Assembly: GCA_002391275.1 (NCBI GenBank)
Contig: DGSC01000035.1
Span: forward strand, 341 to 21,186
Direction of reading: 5' to 3'
DNA length: 20,846 nucleotides
Source of the DNA: Prevotellaceae bacterium UBA4372
Lineage (GTDB): Bacteria; Bacteroidota; Bacteroidia; Bacteroidales; Bacteroidaceae
The notes beneath the pieces were generated by a model that worked only from the letters and a program-made list of their open reading frames with translations, was not told the DNA's origin and made no database searches. Both the position numbers and the translations under genes were made by a program. The stretch's first letter is position 1. Every line of letters begins with the position of its first letter. Below, in pieces: positions 6,253 to 13,770 of the stretch.

Positions 6253-6963
6253 TCAACGTAGTATCTTCTGTATTTGCTTTTCCGTAGCGTATGGCAACAA
6301 ATTGGACAGATGCTCGCTCATGCGCTGATACGACTCTTCAGGGGTGCGCTCGCATCGGCTGGCGTCTGGCCCTAAGAGGCGTTCGGGCGTAGTGAGCAGC
6401 GACCACCCGAAACCGTATTCATGTCCGTGCTTGTCGGTAGGGTAGACGAAGTCCTCGGTGACGATGCGGCACGCCATTTGCAAACGTGAGACGTAGGCAT
6501 CGAAGCGCGACCGCATCTTCGGACCTGTGAGGTCGCAGGCGGCCCGCAACTCTCGGTTTATCATGCTGCCGTTCTCGCGAAGCGTGGCGAGGATGATGTC
6601 CTCAATGCTCCCCTCTGCCGGTTGGGGATGTTGGCTGCGTCGCCAATTGCAGAAATCGGGCCACCATTCGCGGCTGATGAACACAGCCTTGCCAGCGAAG
6701 AATTTACCATAGACACAATTGCCATCACGAAGCACAGAGCCTTTCCACTCCCACAGGGGCCACTCCCACGAACCGTCGGGGAAGACCGTGTACCTGCACT
6801 CTTCAGCCATCATGCTTTCGGCTGAATAACCGGGTATGCCGCTTTCCAGCAAGGGTAGGAAACCTATTTGCTGTATGCATGTTATTAGTTCGGGGCAGGT
6901 ATGTATATACGAATTCTGCTCACGTTGGTGTAAGTTTTTGAAATAATCTGAGAATGAATTCAT
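6253..6963 (-). CDS. AlkZ-related winged-helix protein (tentative)
   Basis: This is a 236-aa cytoplasmic protein. The segment WPLWEWKGSVLRDGNCVYGK, then KFFAGKAVFISREWWPDFCN, followed by a helical region with SMINRELRAACDLTG, resembles AlkZ/YcaQ-related proteins that carry winged-helix units and are linked to DNA glycosylase activity. I recognise the resemblance but cannot verify it here. The frame stays open for 143 codons further upstream, but that extension runs antisense through the head-GIN fragment. I therefore use the ATG at 6961-6963, which has a TACTTTTG promoter box about 40 bp upstream. Confidence 0.7.
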   Translation of the reverse strand: MNSFSDYFKNLHQREQNSYIHTCPELITCIQQIGFLPLLESGIPGYSAESMMAEECRYTVFPDGSWEWPLWEWKGSVLRDGNCVYGKFFAGKAVFISREWWPDFCNWRRSQHPQPAEGSIEDIILATLRENGSMINRELRAACDLTGPKMRSRFDAYVSRLQMACRIVTEDFVYPTDKHGHEYGFGWSLLTTPERLLGPDASRCERTPEESYQRMSEHLSNLLPYATEKQIQKILR

Positions 6964-7001
6964 AACTATCGGATTCAAGCTGTCGTCGGTGAATGCGTGT
7001 A

Positions 7002-7009
7002 CAAAAGTA
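7002..7009 (-). promoter_or_regulatory. -7 box candidate for the AlkZ-related gene
   Basis: TACTTTTG on the minus strand matches TAnnTTTG. It is 39 bp before the ATG of the 236-aa gene. TTTG motifs lie 12 and 23 bp upstream, not at the ideal 19-21. Confidence 0.45.
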
Positions 7010-7017
7010 AGGAATAT

Positions 7018-7042
7018 CAGACAAATGTCGGACAAATGTCTG
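7018..7042. promoter_or_regulatory. tandem GACAAATGTC pair, operator candidate
   Basis: GACAAATGTC occurs at 7020-7029 and again at 7031-7040, separated by one G. The pair is flanked by CA and TG, so the 25-bp block is an imperfect palindrome (CAGACA...TGTCTG). It overlaps the -33 region of the leftward promoter and lies between two divergent promoter candidates. Confidence 0.45.
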
Positions 7043-7051
7043 GAAGAAAAG

Positions 7052-7083
7052 TTGGAGAAGATATATTTTTTGATGCACCTTTG
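7052..7083 (+). promoter_or_regulatory. rightward promoter candidate before the head-GIN fragment
   Basis: TTG (7052-7054), 21 bp, then CACCTTTG (7076-7083), close to TTTG-N19/21-TAnnTTTG, with the CTTTGCA context common in Bacteroidales promoters. The truncated head-GIN frame starts 38 bp downstream. Confidence 0.4.
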
Positions 7084-7120
7084 CAGTAAAAAACTAAAAA
7101 AGCCGTAAAAAAAGGGCTTC

Positions 7121-7438
7121 ATGGAGGCTAAGGTGACAGGGGACATCAGCCTCGGACTCTCCGGCGCCAGCAAGGGCGAGGTTACACTCAAGGGCGGCCT
7201 TCTACGCACAGTGTGCACTGGGGCCTCCAAGCTCAACGCCAAGGTCAACTGCACCCGCATCCACGCCAACTGCGACGGTGCCTCAAAGACCACCTTCAGC
7301 GGCACTGCCGACAAGGTGGAGATTGACTGCAGCGGCGTGGCGGTGAACATAGACACCAACGCATCAGGGCCTGGTGTGCGAGCCCACGGCATTAGGTGCG
7401 CAGATCAAGGGTGCTGGGCATGTGTTAAAGAACGCTAA
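7121..7438 (+). pseudogene. truncated copy of head-GIN/DUF2807 adhesin gene
   Basis: Positions 7126-7358 match 14481-14713 in the intact adhesin gene with 8 mismatches and no gaps in 233 bp by my count. Six of the eight changes are synonymous. The signal peptide and first two thirds are missing. An ATG at 7121 keeps the frame open to 7438, giving 105 aa with three GASK-type beta-helix turns, followed by 26 unrelated residues (NASGPGVRAHGIRC...). It has a promoter-like sequence in front and the sigma gene behind. It is probably a relic of a former paralogue, although an expressed short protein cannot be excluded. Confidence 0.8.
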
Positions 7439-7464
7439 TTGTTGGGGTAAAAATGATATATTTG
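7439..7464 (+). promoter_or_regulatory. promoter candidate of ECF sigma locus 1
   Basis: TATATTTG (7457-7464) fits the -7 consensus. TTG at 7439-7441 lies 15 bp upstream, shorter than the usual spacing. It lies 40 bp before the sigma ATG. The promoter candidate of sigma locus 2 has a similar TTGTTkG start and spacing. Confidence 0.45.
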
Positions 7465-7504
7465 CGTTATTATAGAAGAATACTGTGTAGAAGCAATAAC
7501 GAGA

Positions 7505-8068
7505 ATGCAGACCGATCAAGAACTGATACGCAGCATCGTCGAAGGCGACGGAAGTGCAGCCCGGCAGCTCATCAAACGCTATGAAAGGCGGGTGATGCAG
7601 CTGGTGCGGCGTATGGTGGTGCGGCGCGAAGAGGCCGAGGAGGTGGTGCAAGACACCTTCGAGGGCGCGCTGCGGAGCCTGCCTACGTTCGACCCTCAGC
7701 GTGCATCGCTGCCGACATGGCTGCTGGGCATCGCCTACCGCAAGGCGGCAGAGCACCTGCATCGCTGCCGACCCGTGCTCTATATCGAAGAGCATGAGGG
7801 CGCCTTGCAGGAGGCAGAGGACGAGGCGGCTGTGGACGCTGCGCTGTCGGAGATGACTGAAGAGCGGGTCAATCAGCTGATGGCCGCCATACGCACGCTA
7901 TCGCCCGCCGAACAGACTTTGCTGCAGCTGCGCTACACCGACGACCTGTCGCTGGCAGAGATCGGGAGCATCACGGGGCAGTCCGCCGCCTACACGGCGA
8001 CTCGTCTGCAACGCATCCGACGCAAACTGTATCACCTCATCACTACACAGGATTATGGAAACAAATAA
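7505..8068 (+). CDS. ECF-type RNA polymerase sigma factor (locus 1)
   Basis: This is a 187-aa protein with the two-domain ECF layout. Region 2 is at about 5-85 (LIKRYERRVMQLVRRMVV, EEVVQDTFEGAL, TWLLGIAYRKAAEHL). Region 4 is at about 125-180 (LSPAEQTLLQLRY, then LSLAEIGSITGQSAAYTATR as helix-turn-helix). It should direct RNA polymerase to envelope-stress or nutrient genes when released by the anti-sigma factor. The anti-sigma gene overlaps its 3' end by 14 bp and an outer-membrane beta-barrel gene follows, the usual order of a sigma/FecR/receptor unit. Confidence 0.92.
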   Translation: MQTDQELIRSIVEGDGSAARQLIKRYERRVMQLVRRMVVRREEAEEVVQDTFEGALRSLPTFDPQRASLPTWLLGIAYRKAAEHLHRCRPVLYIEEHEGALQEAEDEAAVDAALSEMTEERVNQLMAAIRTLSPAEQTLLQLRYTDDLSLAEIGSITGQSAAYTATRLQRIRRKLYHLITTQDYGNK

Positions 8069-8774
8069 GACTCACCATGACGCCGCCCTGCGCGAGGCGC
8101 TGAGACGCTTAGATGAATGGGAAGAGCGAGGAATGACGAATGACGAATCAGGAGAAATGACGAATGACGAATCAGGAGGAATGACGAATGACGAATTTCG
8201 CTTCGCTCGAAAAGACGAATCCAAATCACCTTCAAACCCTGAAGGTAACTCTTATTCGTCATCCATCATTCGTCATTCGTCATTCATCACTCGTCATTCG
8301 TCATTCATCACTCGTCATTCGTCATTCATCACTCGTCATTCTCCAAGTATGGAGCGTCCCTGCGGGCCGAGCGCGTCATTCAAGAAGATCGCCGCCATCT
8401 TCCTCGCCGCCGCCTTCCTCGGCAGCCTCACATGGGCCATAAGCCCCCTCATACGCCAAAAGGAAAAGGCCCCCCGATCAGCAGGGGTATCCACTCTCCC
8501 CCTTGAGGGTGAGCGGGGAGGGGGTCTTGAGCGGGAAGGGGGTCTTTTGCTCTTTGCCGACGTACGCCTCGACTCCATGCTGGCGATTGTGAGCCAACAT
8601 TATGGCATAGCCGTCTTCTTCGGTGAAGAGCAACTGAGAGGGTTGCGCATCCACACGAAGTGGAATCCCGAGGACAGCCTCGCGGCGTTCATCGAGAACC
8701 TGAATGAGCTGGACGAACTGAGTCTGACAGAGCAGAGAGATACTATCTTCGTACAGAAAGGAGGCGCACAATGA
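8055..8774 (+). CDS. short FecR-like anti-sigma factor with DUF4974-type domain and repeat insertion
   Basis: This is a 239-aa inner-membrane protein. Residues 1-25 are a short cytoplasmic helix (HDAALREALRRLDEWEERG) likely to bind sigma. Residues 26-96 are encoded by the in-frame palindromic repeat. One membrane segment lies at about 110-130 (KKIAAIFLAAAFLGSLTWAI). Residues 145-166 are a second G-rich insertion. Residues 167-236 match the STN/DUF4974 domain (FADVRLDSMLAIVSQHYGIA) that ends FecR-type proteins. The central FecR domain is absent, making it an unusually small member. The start overlaps the sigma gene by 14 bp and its stop overlaps the beta-barrel gene by an ATGA. Confidence 0.8.
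   Translation: METNKTHHDAALREALRRLDEWEERGMTNDESGEMTNDESGGMTNDEFRFARKDESKSPSNPEGNSYSSSIIRHSSFITRHSSFITRHSSFITRHSPSMERPCGPSASFKKIAAIFLAAAFLGSLTWAISPLIRQKEKAPRSAGVSTLPLEGERGGGLEREGGLLLFADVRLDSMLAIVSQHYGIAVFFGEEQLRGLRIHTKWNPEDSLAAFIENLNELDELSLTEQRDTIFVQKGGAQ
8130..8341 (+). repeat. in-frame palindromic element, copy A
   Basis: The left arm repeats GAATGACGAATGACGAAT. A core CGCTTCGCTCG follows, then an inner hairpin ACCTTCA/TGAAGGT (8228-8234 with 8240-8246), the conserved GTAACTCT, and a right arm of ATTCGTCATTCGTCATT units. The element is read in frame within the anti-sigma gene as MTNDESG, FRFARKDES, SNPEGNS and RHSSFIT peptides. Copies B and C share the same order and frame. Confidence 0.9.
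8271..8333 (+). repeat. three exact 21-bp tandem repeats inside copy A
   Basis: The unit starts CGTCATTCGTCATTCATCAC and ends with T. It occurs three times without change and encodes RHSSFIT three times. The unit is a multiple of three, so gain or loss keeps the frame. Confidence 0.92.
8493..8546 (+). repeat. second, G-rich in-frame insertion
   Basis: CTCCCCC (8496-8502) and GGGGAGGGG (from 8515) form inverted arms, and GGGGGTCTT occurs twice about 18 bp apart. The translation STLPLEGERGGGLEREGG is low in complexity and lies in the periplasmic linker between the membrane helix and the DUF4974-type domain. It is unlike the surrounding sequence and unrelated to copy A. Confidence 0.45.
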
Positions 8775-11700
8775 AAACGAAAGTGATATTCCTTATCATC
8801 TTCATACTATCATCCTGTCCTCTGTCGGCACAGGTGACAGCCCTCGCCCAGGCCCTCGCCCGCCTCAACGAGCAGCAAGAGGATTGGACGATTACGTTCG
8901 TGGCCGACGAACTCCAAGGATTACAGGTGGAGACCTCGGCGTTGCCTGAAGAAGTGGATGTGCCCGAAGCCGTGGAACGACTGACGAAAGGACTGCCCGT
9001 GCGGGTGAAGGTGAAGAAGTCCGTGCGCCAGATCTATGTGCAACGCAAACGGGATAAAGACATGATGAGCATTCACGGCAAAGTGCTGGACAACATGACT
9101 CGCAATGACCTGCCTGGAGCTGTGGTGACATTAATGACACGGGACAGCACCATAATAGATACACGGGAGGCTAAATCCTTTTGGATGGATATGGATAACA
9201 GCGGCTACACGTCGGACTTCTACTTCGAGGTCCCTCATCGGCAGCAAGCATACATCCTAAAAGCAACTTTCGACGGGCACGACACCACATACGTAGATTA
9301 TAACCTGAGCAACGTTGGCAGGCGTGAGTTCCTGCGCGAACTGCCGCCCATACTGATGCACAAGACCATACGCCATACGATGCGCGAGGTGACCGTCACC
9401 GCATCGAAGGTGATGTTCTACTATCGCGGCGACACGGTGGTCTATAACGCCGATGCCTTCCAGCTGGCCGAAGGCTCAATGCTCGATGCGCTGGTGAAAC
9501 AGCTGCCGGGAGTAGAGCTGAAGGACGGAGGCGAAATCACCGTCAACGGCAAGCGCGTGGAGGCCCTGCTGCTCAACGGAAAAGACTTCTTCAGGGACAA
9601 TAACCGTGTGATGCTCGAAAACCTGCCGGCCTATACGGTGAAACAGTTGGAAGTTTATGAGAAGTACGGCGACAAGAGTGAATTCCTCGGGCAGCAACTG
9701 GAAAATGACAAGCGCTATGTGATGGACGTGAAGCTGAAGCGGGAATACAGTATCGGATGGCTGGTGAACGCCGAGGCAGGAGGAGGAACTGCCGACCGCT
9801 ATCTCGCCCGCCTCTTTGCCATGCGCTTCACCGATCACTCGCGCCTCGCGGCCTACTTCAATGCCAACAACCTGAACGACGGCGAACGACCGGGCGAAAG
9901 CGGTGGCTACACGATGGGGGCAAATCCAGGACAGCAGACGCGACAACAGGGCGGCATCGACTATTTCGCCGAGGAGCGCGACAAGAAGTGGAAGCTGGAG
10001 GGCAACGTCCGCGCCGAACACAAGACGAATGATGTGACAACCGTCACGGAGCGCGTGAACTACCTGCCTGGCGGCGACACCCGCGAGCACAGCCGTTCGG
10101 CGGCGGAAGACAAGTCCGTCAGCGTGAGCACGTGGAATCAGTTCCAGTACAACTTCCCGAAGGTGCAGCTCCGCGTCAAACCCAGCTTTGACTATCAACG
10201 ATGGAACAACCGTTCGCTCTTCCAATCCTCAGCGTGGGACGTCAATGACACCATCATCAACACCAACCTACAGCAAGGCTCGCGGAGTGGTTATTCCCTG
10301 CACCCCAACCTTTCGACCTTCACCGCCGTCAAGTTGGAGGGCAGCAGCGACTATCTGGAATTCGAGACCGATGCCTGCTACGACGTGAAAGCCGACGACC
10401 GCTTCAACCGCCAGCGCGTGTCCAGTATGTCCCCATACTATGGCGACCAATACTTCAAGGGCCACCCCGACCGCCACGGCAAGTTCTGGGCACAAGGTAT
10501 GTACCATTGGACCATCCGCCGTGGCCTCAACCTCGAAACCTACCTCAGCTACGAATACCGCAACACGCAGCGCGAATCCTCGCTTTTCCTTTTAGACAGA
10601 ATGGACCGAGCGGACACGCTGGATCTTGGTGTGCTGCCCTCCGTGGCGGAATACGAACGGACAATGGACGCTGCCAACAGCTACAATTATCTCCTGACCG
10701 AACATTACTACTCCGTGCGACCATTCCTATGGTGGTTCCCCAAGATGAAGAACGGCCGTTGGAGCATCAGCCAGCGCCTGCCCATACGATTGCTCAACCG
10801 CACGCTGCACTACCAGCGCGGACAGGTTGATACTGTCATTACGCACCGCACCGTCCTCTTCGACACCGACTACAGCTATGCCGAGGGACGATGGGAAAAC
10901 GGGAACGCCCTATTCATCGCCTACCGTCTGAAGGCTGACGCCCCCTCGATGCTCAACTTCGTCAACATACGCGACACCACAGACCCGCTGAACATCACTG
11001 AAGGCAACTCCGACCTGCGCAACATCTACCGCCACAGCCTCCAGGTGCATCATCAGAAGAACTATAAGAAAAAGCAGATACAGCTAACAGGTGGATTGGA
11101 CTTCGTGCTGACACAGAACGCCACGGTCATGAGCCAGCTCTACGACCCAGAGACAGGTGTTAGAACCTACAAGCCCTATAGCATCAACGGCAACTGGGAA
11201 ATCATCGGAGCCTACGGCATCGGCAACCTGCCGATCGACAAACGAGGCCGACTGCGCATCTTCGTCGTGCCGAACGTTGGCTACCGCCACAGCGTGGACC
11301 TCACGGGCACGACACAGCTGGAACGCAGCACCGTCACCACCACCAGCCTGAACCCGCTGTTCGTCGCCAGATACAGCCTCGGCGACCTCGGCAACCTGAA
11401 GCTTGACTGCGAACCCAAGTGGCAATGGCTCCACAGCCCGCGCACCGACTTCACAGACTTCCACGTGGCCGACTACAAGACCTCGCTCGCCGTGCTGCTG
11501 AACCTGCCGTGGAAACTTCAACTATCGACCGACCTGACCTTCAACGCACGCCGCGGCTATGCCGACGCCTCGATGAACACCAACGACTGGATGTGGAAGG
11601 CACGCCTTGCGCGACCCTTCTTCAAGGGCAACCTCGTCGTGATGCTCGACGGCTATGACCTCCTCGGACAGCAGCGAAGCACCACCAACGTACTCAACGC

Positions 11701-11797
11701 CCAAGGCCGCATCGAGACATGGACCAACGTCCCGCCCCGCTACGTCCTGCTCCACGCCGTCTGGCGCTTCAACAAACAGCCGAAGAAAAAAGATTGA
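8771..11797 (+). CDS. outer-membrane beta-barrel protein with STN and plug-like domains
   Basis: This is a 1008-aa exported protein. The signal peptide is about 1-20 (FILSSCPLSAQ). Residues 21-91 are an STN-like domain (QALARLNEQQEDWTITFVAD). From about 99 a carboxypeptidase-regulatory-like strand set starts (SIHGKVLDNMTRNDLPGA). Residues about 205-275 resemble a TonB-receptor plug (REVTVTASKVMFYYRGDTVV, QLPGVELKDGGEITVNGKRV). The rest is beta-barrel, with many alternating aromatic strands and a final strand YVLLHAVWRF. This matches the outer-membrane beta-barrel family common in Bacteroidetes. With the STN domain and the sigma/anti-sigma pair in front, it is probably a signal-transducing receptor that controls locus 1. 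No ligand can be inferred and no SusD partner is present. Confidence 0.88.
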   Translation: MKTKVIFLIIFILSSCPLSAQVTALAQALARLNEQQEDWTITFVADELQGLQVETSALPEEVDVPEAVERLTKGLPVRVKVKKSVRQIYVQRKRDKDMMSIHGKVLDNMTRNDLPGAVVTLMTRDSTIIDTREAKSFWMDMDNSGYTSDFYFEVPHRQQAYILKATFDGHDTTYVDYNLSNVGRREFLRELPPILMHKTIRHTMREVTVTASKVMFYYRGDTVVYNADAFQLAEGSMLDALVKQLPGVELKDGGEITVNGKRVEALLLNGKDFFRDNNRVMLENLPAYTVKQLEVYEKYGDKSEFLGQQLENDKRYVMDVKLKREYSIGWLVNAEAGGGTADRYLARLFAMRFTDHSRLAAYFNANNLNDGERPGESGGYTMGANPGQQTRQQGGIDYFAEERDKKWKLEGNVRAEHKTNDVTTVTERVNYLPGGDTREHSRSAAEDKSVSVSTWNQFQYNFPKVQLRVKPSFDYQRWNNRSLFQSSAWDVNDTIINTNLQQGSRSGYSLHPNLSTFTAVKLEGSSDYLEFETDACYDVKADDRFNRQRVSSMSPYYGDQYFKGHPDRHGKFWAQGMYHWTIRRGLNLETYLSYEYRNTQRESSLFLLDRMDRADTLDLGVLPSVAEYERTMDAANSYNYLLTEHYYSVRPFLWWFPKMKNGRWSISQRLPIRLLNRTLHYQRGQVDTVITHRTVLFDTDYSYAEGRWENGNALFIAYRLKADAPSMLNFVNIRDTTDPLNITEGNSDLRNIYRHSLQVHHQKNYKKKQIQLTGGLDFVLTQNATVMSQLYDPETGVRTYKPYSINGNWEIIGAYGIGNLPIDKRGRLRIFVVPNVGYRHSVDLTGTTQLERSTVTTTSLNPLFVARYSLGDLGNLKLDCEPKWQWLHSPRTDFTDFHVADYKTSLAVLLNLPWKLQLSTDLTFNARRGYADASMNTNDWMWKARLARPFFKGNLVVMLDGYDLLGQQRSTTNVLNAQGRIETWTNVPPRYVLLHAVWRFNKQPKKKD

Positions 11798-11851
11798 TTA
11801 CTTGATTTCAATAAAGCAGTTAATTTTCATTAGTCCTATAGGCAACCCGCC

Positions 11852-11884
11852 CCGCTGCGTCGTGATGACGCGGCGGTTTTTTTT
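11852..11884 (+). terminator. intrinsic terminator after the beta-barrel gene
   Basis: CCGCTGCGTC (11852-11861) pairs with GACGCGGCGG (11867-11876, one G-T pair) and is followed by eight T. It closes locus 1, 55 bp after the stop. Confidence 0.88.
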
Positions 11885-12022
11885 CATATAGAGCTGCTGA
11901 CTCAAGCAGCAAGGTCATCCTATTTTCGTTGATAGAGGTATAGCTTCTTGAGGTATCAAGCGTCACCTTCGGGATGCCGAGTGGATGTCGATTGGCGACC
12001 TTCATAAACTTGAGCGACTACA

Positions 12023-12057
12023 ATTCTGCCTTTAACCTGTGCAGAATCACATTTTTT
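12023..12057 (+). terminator. weak hairpin with T run in the 393-bp gap
   Basis: ATTCTGC (12023-12029) and GCAGAAT (12041-12047) form a 7-bp stem, followed by CACATTTTTT. A second small hairpin TTGGC/GCCAA (12056-12070) overlaps the T run. The rest of the gap between 11885 and 12095 shows no gene; the short hairpin CTTGA/TCAAG at about 11947 is its only other visible feature. Confidence 0.35.
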
Positions 12058-12094
12058 GGCATAAAGCCAATGAGAAAGGAAGCTGCGATACCGC

Positions 12095-12121
12095 TTGTTT
12101 GACCAGGAAAACGTATTTTTG
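12095..12121 (+). promoter_or_regulatory. promoter candidate of ECF sigma locus 2
   Basis: TTG (12095-12097), 16 bp, then TATTTTTG (12114-12121). The -7 box is consensus; the spacing is short, as in locus 1. The ATG is about 70 bp downstream. Confidence 0.45.
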
Positions 12122-12190
12122 CAGCGAGAAAGGGAACTTTTTCGGTCGCGAAGGTTTAGTAAATCGCGATTCATGTGTTATAGAAGGTGT

Positions 12191-12673
12191 ATGAAAGACA
12201 ACGAAGCACTCGAAACGCTGTTCCGCACGCACTACCGCGGGATGTACCGGCTGGCCATGACGCTGCTGCACGATGAGGCAGAGAGCAAGGACGTCGTGGC
12301 TGACGTGTTTGTGCGGATGGCAGAGGCCGGCCGCACGGAAGGCGCCAGCTATCTGCTTGCCGCGGTGCGCAACCGTTGCCTGAACCAGCTGCGCAACCGT
12401 TCCATCCAGCAGCGCATCCAGCGGCTCTATCTCTTGGAACAGGAGGTGGAAGCGAAACCGGCGGAACAGCTGTGCGAGGAGGCGCGACTGCTGGAGCAAG
12501 GCATCGGAAAGCTGGAGCCCCCCGTATGCCGGCAGGTCGTCAGGCTACACTTCGAGCAGGGCCTGACCTTCCGCGAGATTGCCCAGCAACTATGCACCAG
12601 CGAGACGACGGTCTATAAGTACCTGCGTCGCGCGATGAACCAATTACGTCAACACCTTAATAATGAATTGTGA
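12191..12673 (+). CDS. ECF-type RNA polymerase sigma factor (locus 2)
   Basis: This is a 160-aa protein. Region 2 is at about 1-65 (LETLFRTHYRGMYRLAMTLL, KDVVADVFVRM, YLLAAVRNRCLNQLR). Region 4 is at about 100-155 (PPVCRQVVRLHFEQGLTFRE, then the helix-turn-helix IAQQLCTSETTVYKYLRRAM). A longer frame begins at 12095, but that part covers the promoter and reads as non-protein. The ATG at 12191 gives a standard ECF N-terminus. The anti-sigma candidate begins 3 bp after the stop. The protein is only distantly similar to the locus 1 sigma factor. Confidence 0.9.
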   Translation: MKDNEALETLFRTHYRGMYRLAMTLLHDEAESKDVVADVFVRMAEAGRTEGASYLLAAVRNRCLNQLRNRSIQQRIQRLYLLEQEVEAKPAEQLCEEARLLEQGIGKLEPPVCRQVVRLHFEQGLTFREIAQQLCTSETTVYKYLRRAMNQLRQHLNNEL

Positions 12674-12676
12674 GTT

Positions 12677-13261
12677 ATGAAAGACGAGCCTAAGACCGAC
12701 GTTCTGCTGCGCATGATGGAGCAGCCGGAACGATATACCGAAGAGCAGTGGCGCGACATCCTCAGCGACAGCGAGTGTCGCGAGCTCTACACATTGATGG
12801 CCATGACACGTGGCAGCGTCGCTGCAGCCAAGGCCGAGGCCGCTCTGACAGATGAAGAGATAAAAGAAGAATGGGAGAGAGTAAAGGGAATGACGAATGA
12901 CGAATCTCGCTTCGCTCGGAATGTAGAATCAACGTTACTTTCGAGTTTTGATAGTAACTCTCATTCATCATTCTTGAAGGATCAAGCGTCCCAGAGGGTC
13001 GAGCATTTCACTCATCTTTCTTCATACAAAAACACTCTTTCTCATTTCAAATTGCAAATTTCACTTTTTGTAGCCGCCCTCTTCATCGCTGGTCTCTTCA
13101 TCCTTGTTCCGCGCTTGAAAGATTCTCGTTCGCTGGCCATCTACGAAGGCAGCTACGTGATAGAAAACGGACAGCGGTCGGATGATCTCAGGGACATCAA
13201 AGCCGACATCAATGAGGCCCTGAGCATGGCAGACCAAGCAGAACTCCTGAGCCGAGAATAA
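12677..13261 (+). CDS. single-pass membrane anti-sigma candidate with repeat insertion
   Basis: This is a 194-aa protein. Residues 1-70 are a cytoplasmic, charged helical domain (LLRMMEQPERYTEEQWRDIL, DEEIKEEWERVKG). Residues 71-99 come from copy B of the palindromic repeat. One membrane helix lies at about 126-145 (LQISLFVAALFIAGLFILVP). The remaining roughly 50 residues are periplasmic (YEGSYVIENGQRSDDLRDIK, ending in an acidic helix). Its position right after the ECF gene and its topology indicate an anti-sigma factor, although no standard domain was recognised. The short periplasmic tail may contact the secreted protein encoded next. Confidence 0.72.
   Translation: MKDEPKTDVLLRMMEQPERYTEEQWRDILSDSECRELYTLMAMTRGSVAAAKAEAALTDEEIKEEWERVKGMTNDESRFARNVESTLLSSFDSNSHSSFLKDQASQRVEHFTHLSSYKNTLSHFKLQISLFVAALFIAGLFILVPRLKDSRSLAIYEGSYVIENGQRSDDLRDIKADINEALSMADQAELLSRE
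12887..12973 (+). repeat. in-frame palindromic element, copy B
   Basis: This is the shortest copy (87 bp). It has GGAATGACGAATGACGAATC, the core CGCTTCGCTCG, an inner hairpin GTTACT/AGTAAC (12934-12939 with 12953-12958), then GTAACTCTCATTCATCATTC. It is translated as MTNDESRFARNVES and DSNSHSSF, in the same frame as copies A and C. Confidence 0.88.
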
Positions 13262-13276
13262 TATATAATAAGGTAT

Positions 13277-13720
13277 ATGAGACAGAAACTTTTTATACTG
13301 ACAAGCTTGTTGCTGGTGACTTTCACGGTAGCAGCACAAAGCGGCGCTTCGCGCAAGGAGAACAGCATAGACCGCTTCGTGGATAACGAGAGCACCATCG
13401 GACACAGCAAGTTCACCAGCGTGGTGGAGCGCGACCCACGAACGCATGAGGTCGTCCGTGTGATCAAGGTGCGAGAGCTCACCCGAGGCATAGACATCAG
13501 CAAATGCCAGGAGACCTTCGAGGCCGAGAGCAAGAGGGGACGCTTCTCCCACAGCATCGATGCCGACAACCGTCACACATTGCTGGTGGCCGTGGAAGGT
13601 AAGCGTCAGGACCGCATCTATATGCTTCAATATACCGGCAGGCAAGCTTTGCAGGGACACGACGGAAAAGTGACGATTGTCATTAAAATGAAAAATAGCC
13701 ACGACTCACCTTCCCAGTGA
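13277..13720 (+). CDS. small secreted protein (possibly DUF5024-like)
   Basis: This is a 147-aa protein with a signal peptide of about 20 residues (ILTSLLLVTFTVAAQ). The mature part is charged, with the conserved-looking blocks IDRFVDNESTIGHSKFTSVV and EVVRVIKVRELTRGIDISKC. I think it resembles the DUF5024 proteins found beside sigma/anti-sigma genes in Bacteroides, but I am not certain. It is the third gene of locus 2, 15 bp after the anti-sigma gene and 50 bp before the adhesin. It is possibly a periplasmic effector or sensor of this unit. Confidence 0.72.
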   Translation: MRQKLFILTSLLLVTFTVAAQSGASRKENSIDRFVDNESTIGHSKFTSVVERDPRTHEVVRVIKVRELTRGIDISKCQETFEAESKRGRFSHSIDADNRHTLLVAVEGKRQDRIYMLQYTGRQALQGHDGKVTIVIKMKNSHDSPSQ

Positions 13721-13770
13721 GGCAGCGAGTAGATACCACCCAAGAACAAACATCAAAAAACATTACGTAT

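Noticed and set aside
6964..7392. N-terminal extension of the AlkZ-related gene (379-aa frame)
   Set aside because: The extra 143 codons run antisense through the duplicated head-GIN fragment and through the intergenic promoter region. The internal ATG at 6963 fits the promoter.
8130..8341. CRISPR-like array of short repeats
   Set aside because: The repeats are directly adjacent or degenerate, with no unique spacers, and they lie in frame inside a gene. No cas genes are nearby.
9476..10225. 249-aa minus-strand frame
   Set aside because: It is a shadow of the beta-barrel gene with no recognisable features of its own.
12095..12190. Upstream start of the second sigma factor
   Set aside because: These codons cover the promoter box and give residues unlike any ECF N-terminus. 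ATG 12191 yields a standard region 2 start.
13717..13770. GTG start of the head-GIN gene
   Set aside because: It would bury the signal peptide behind 18 polar residues. ATG 13771 starts directly at the signal sequence.
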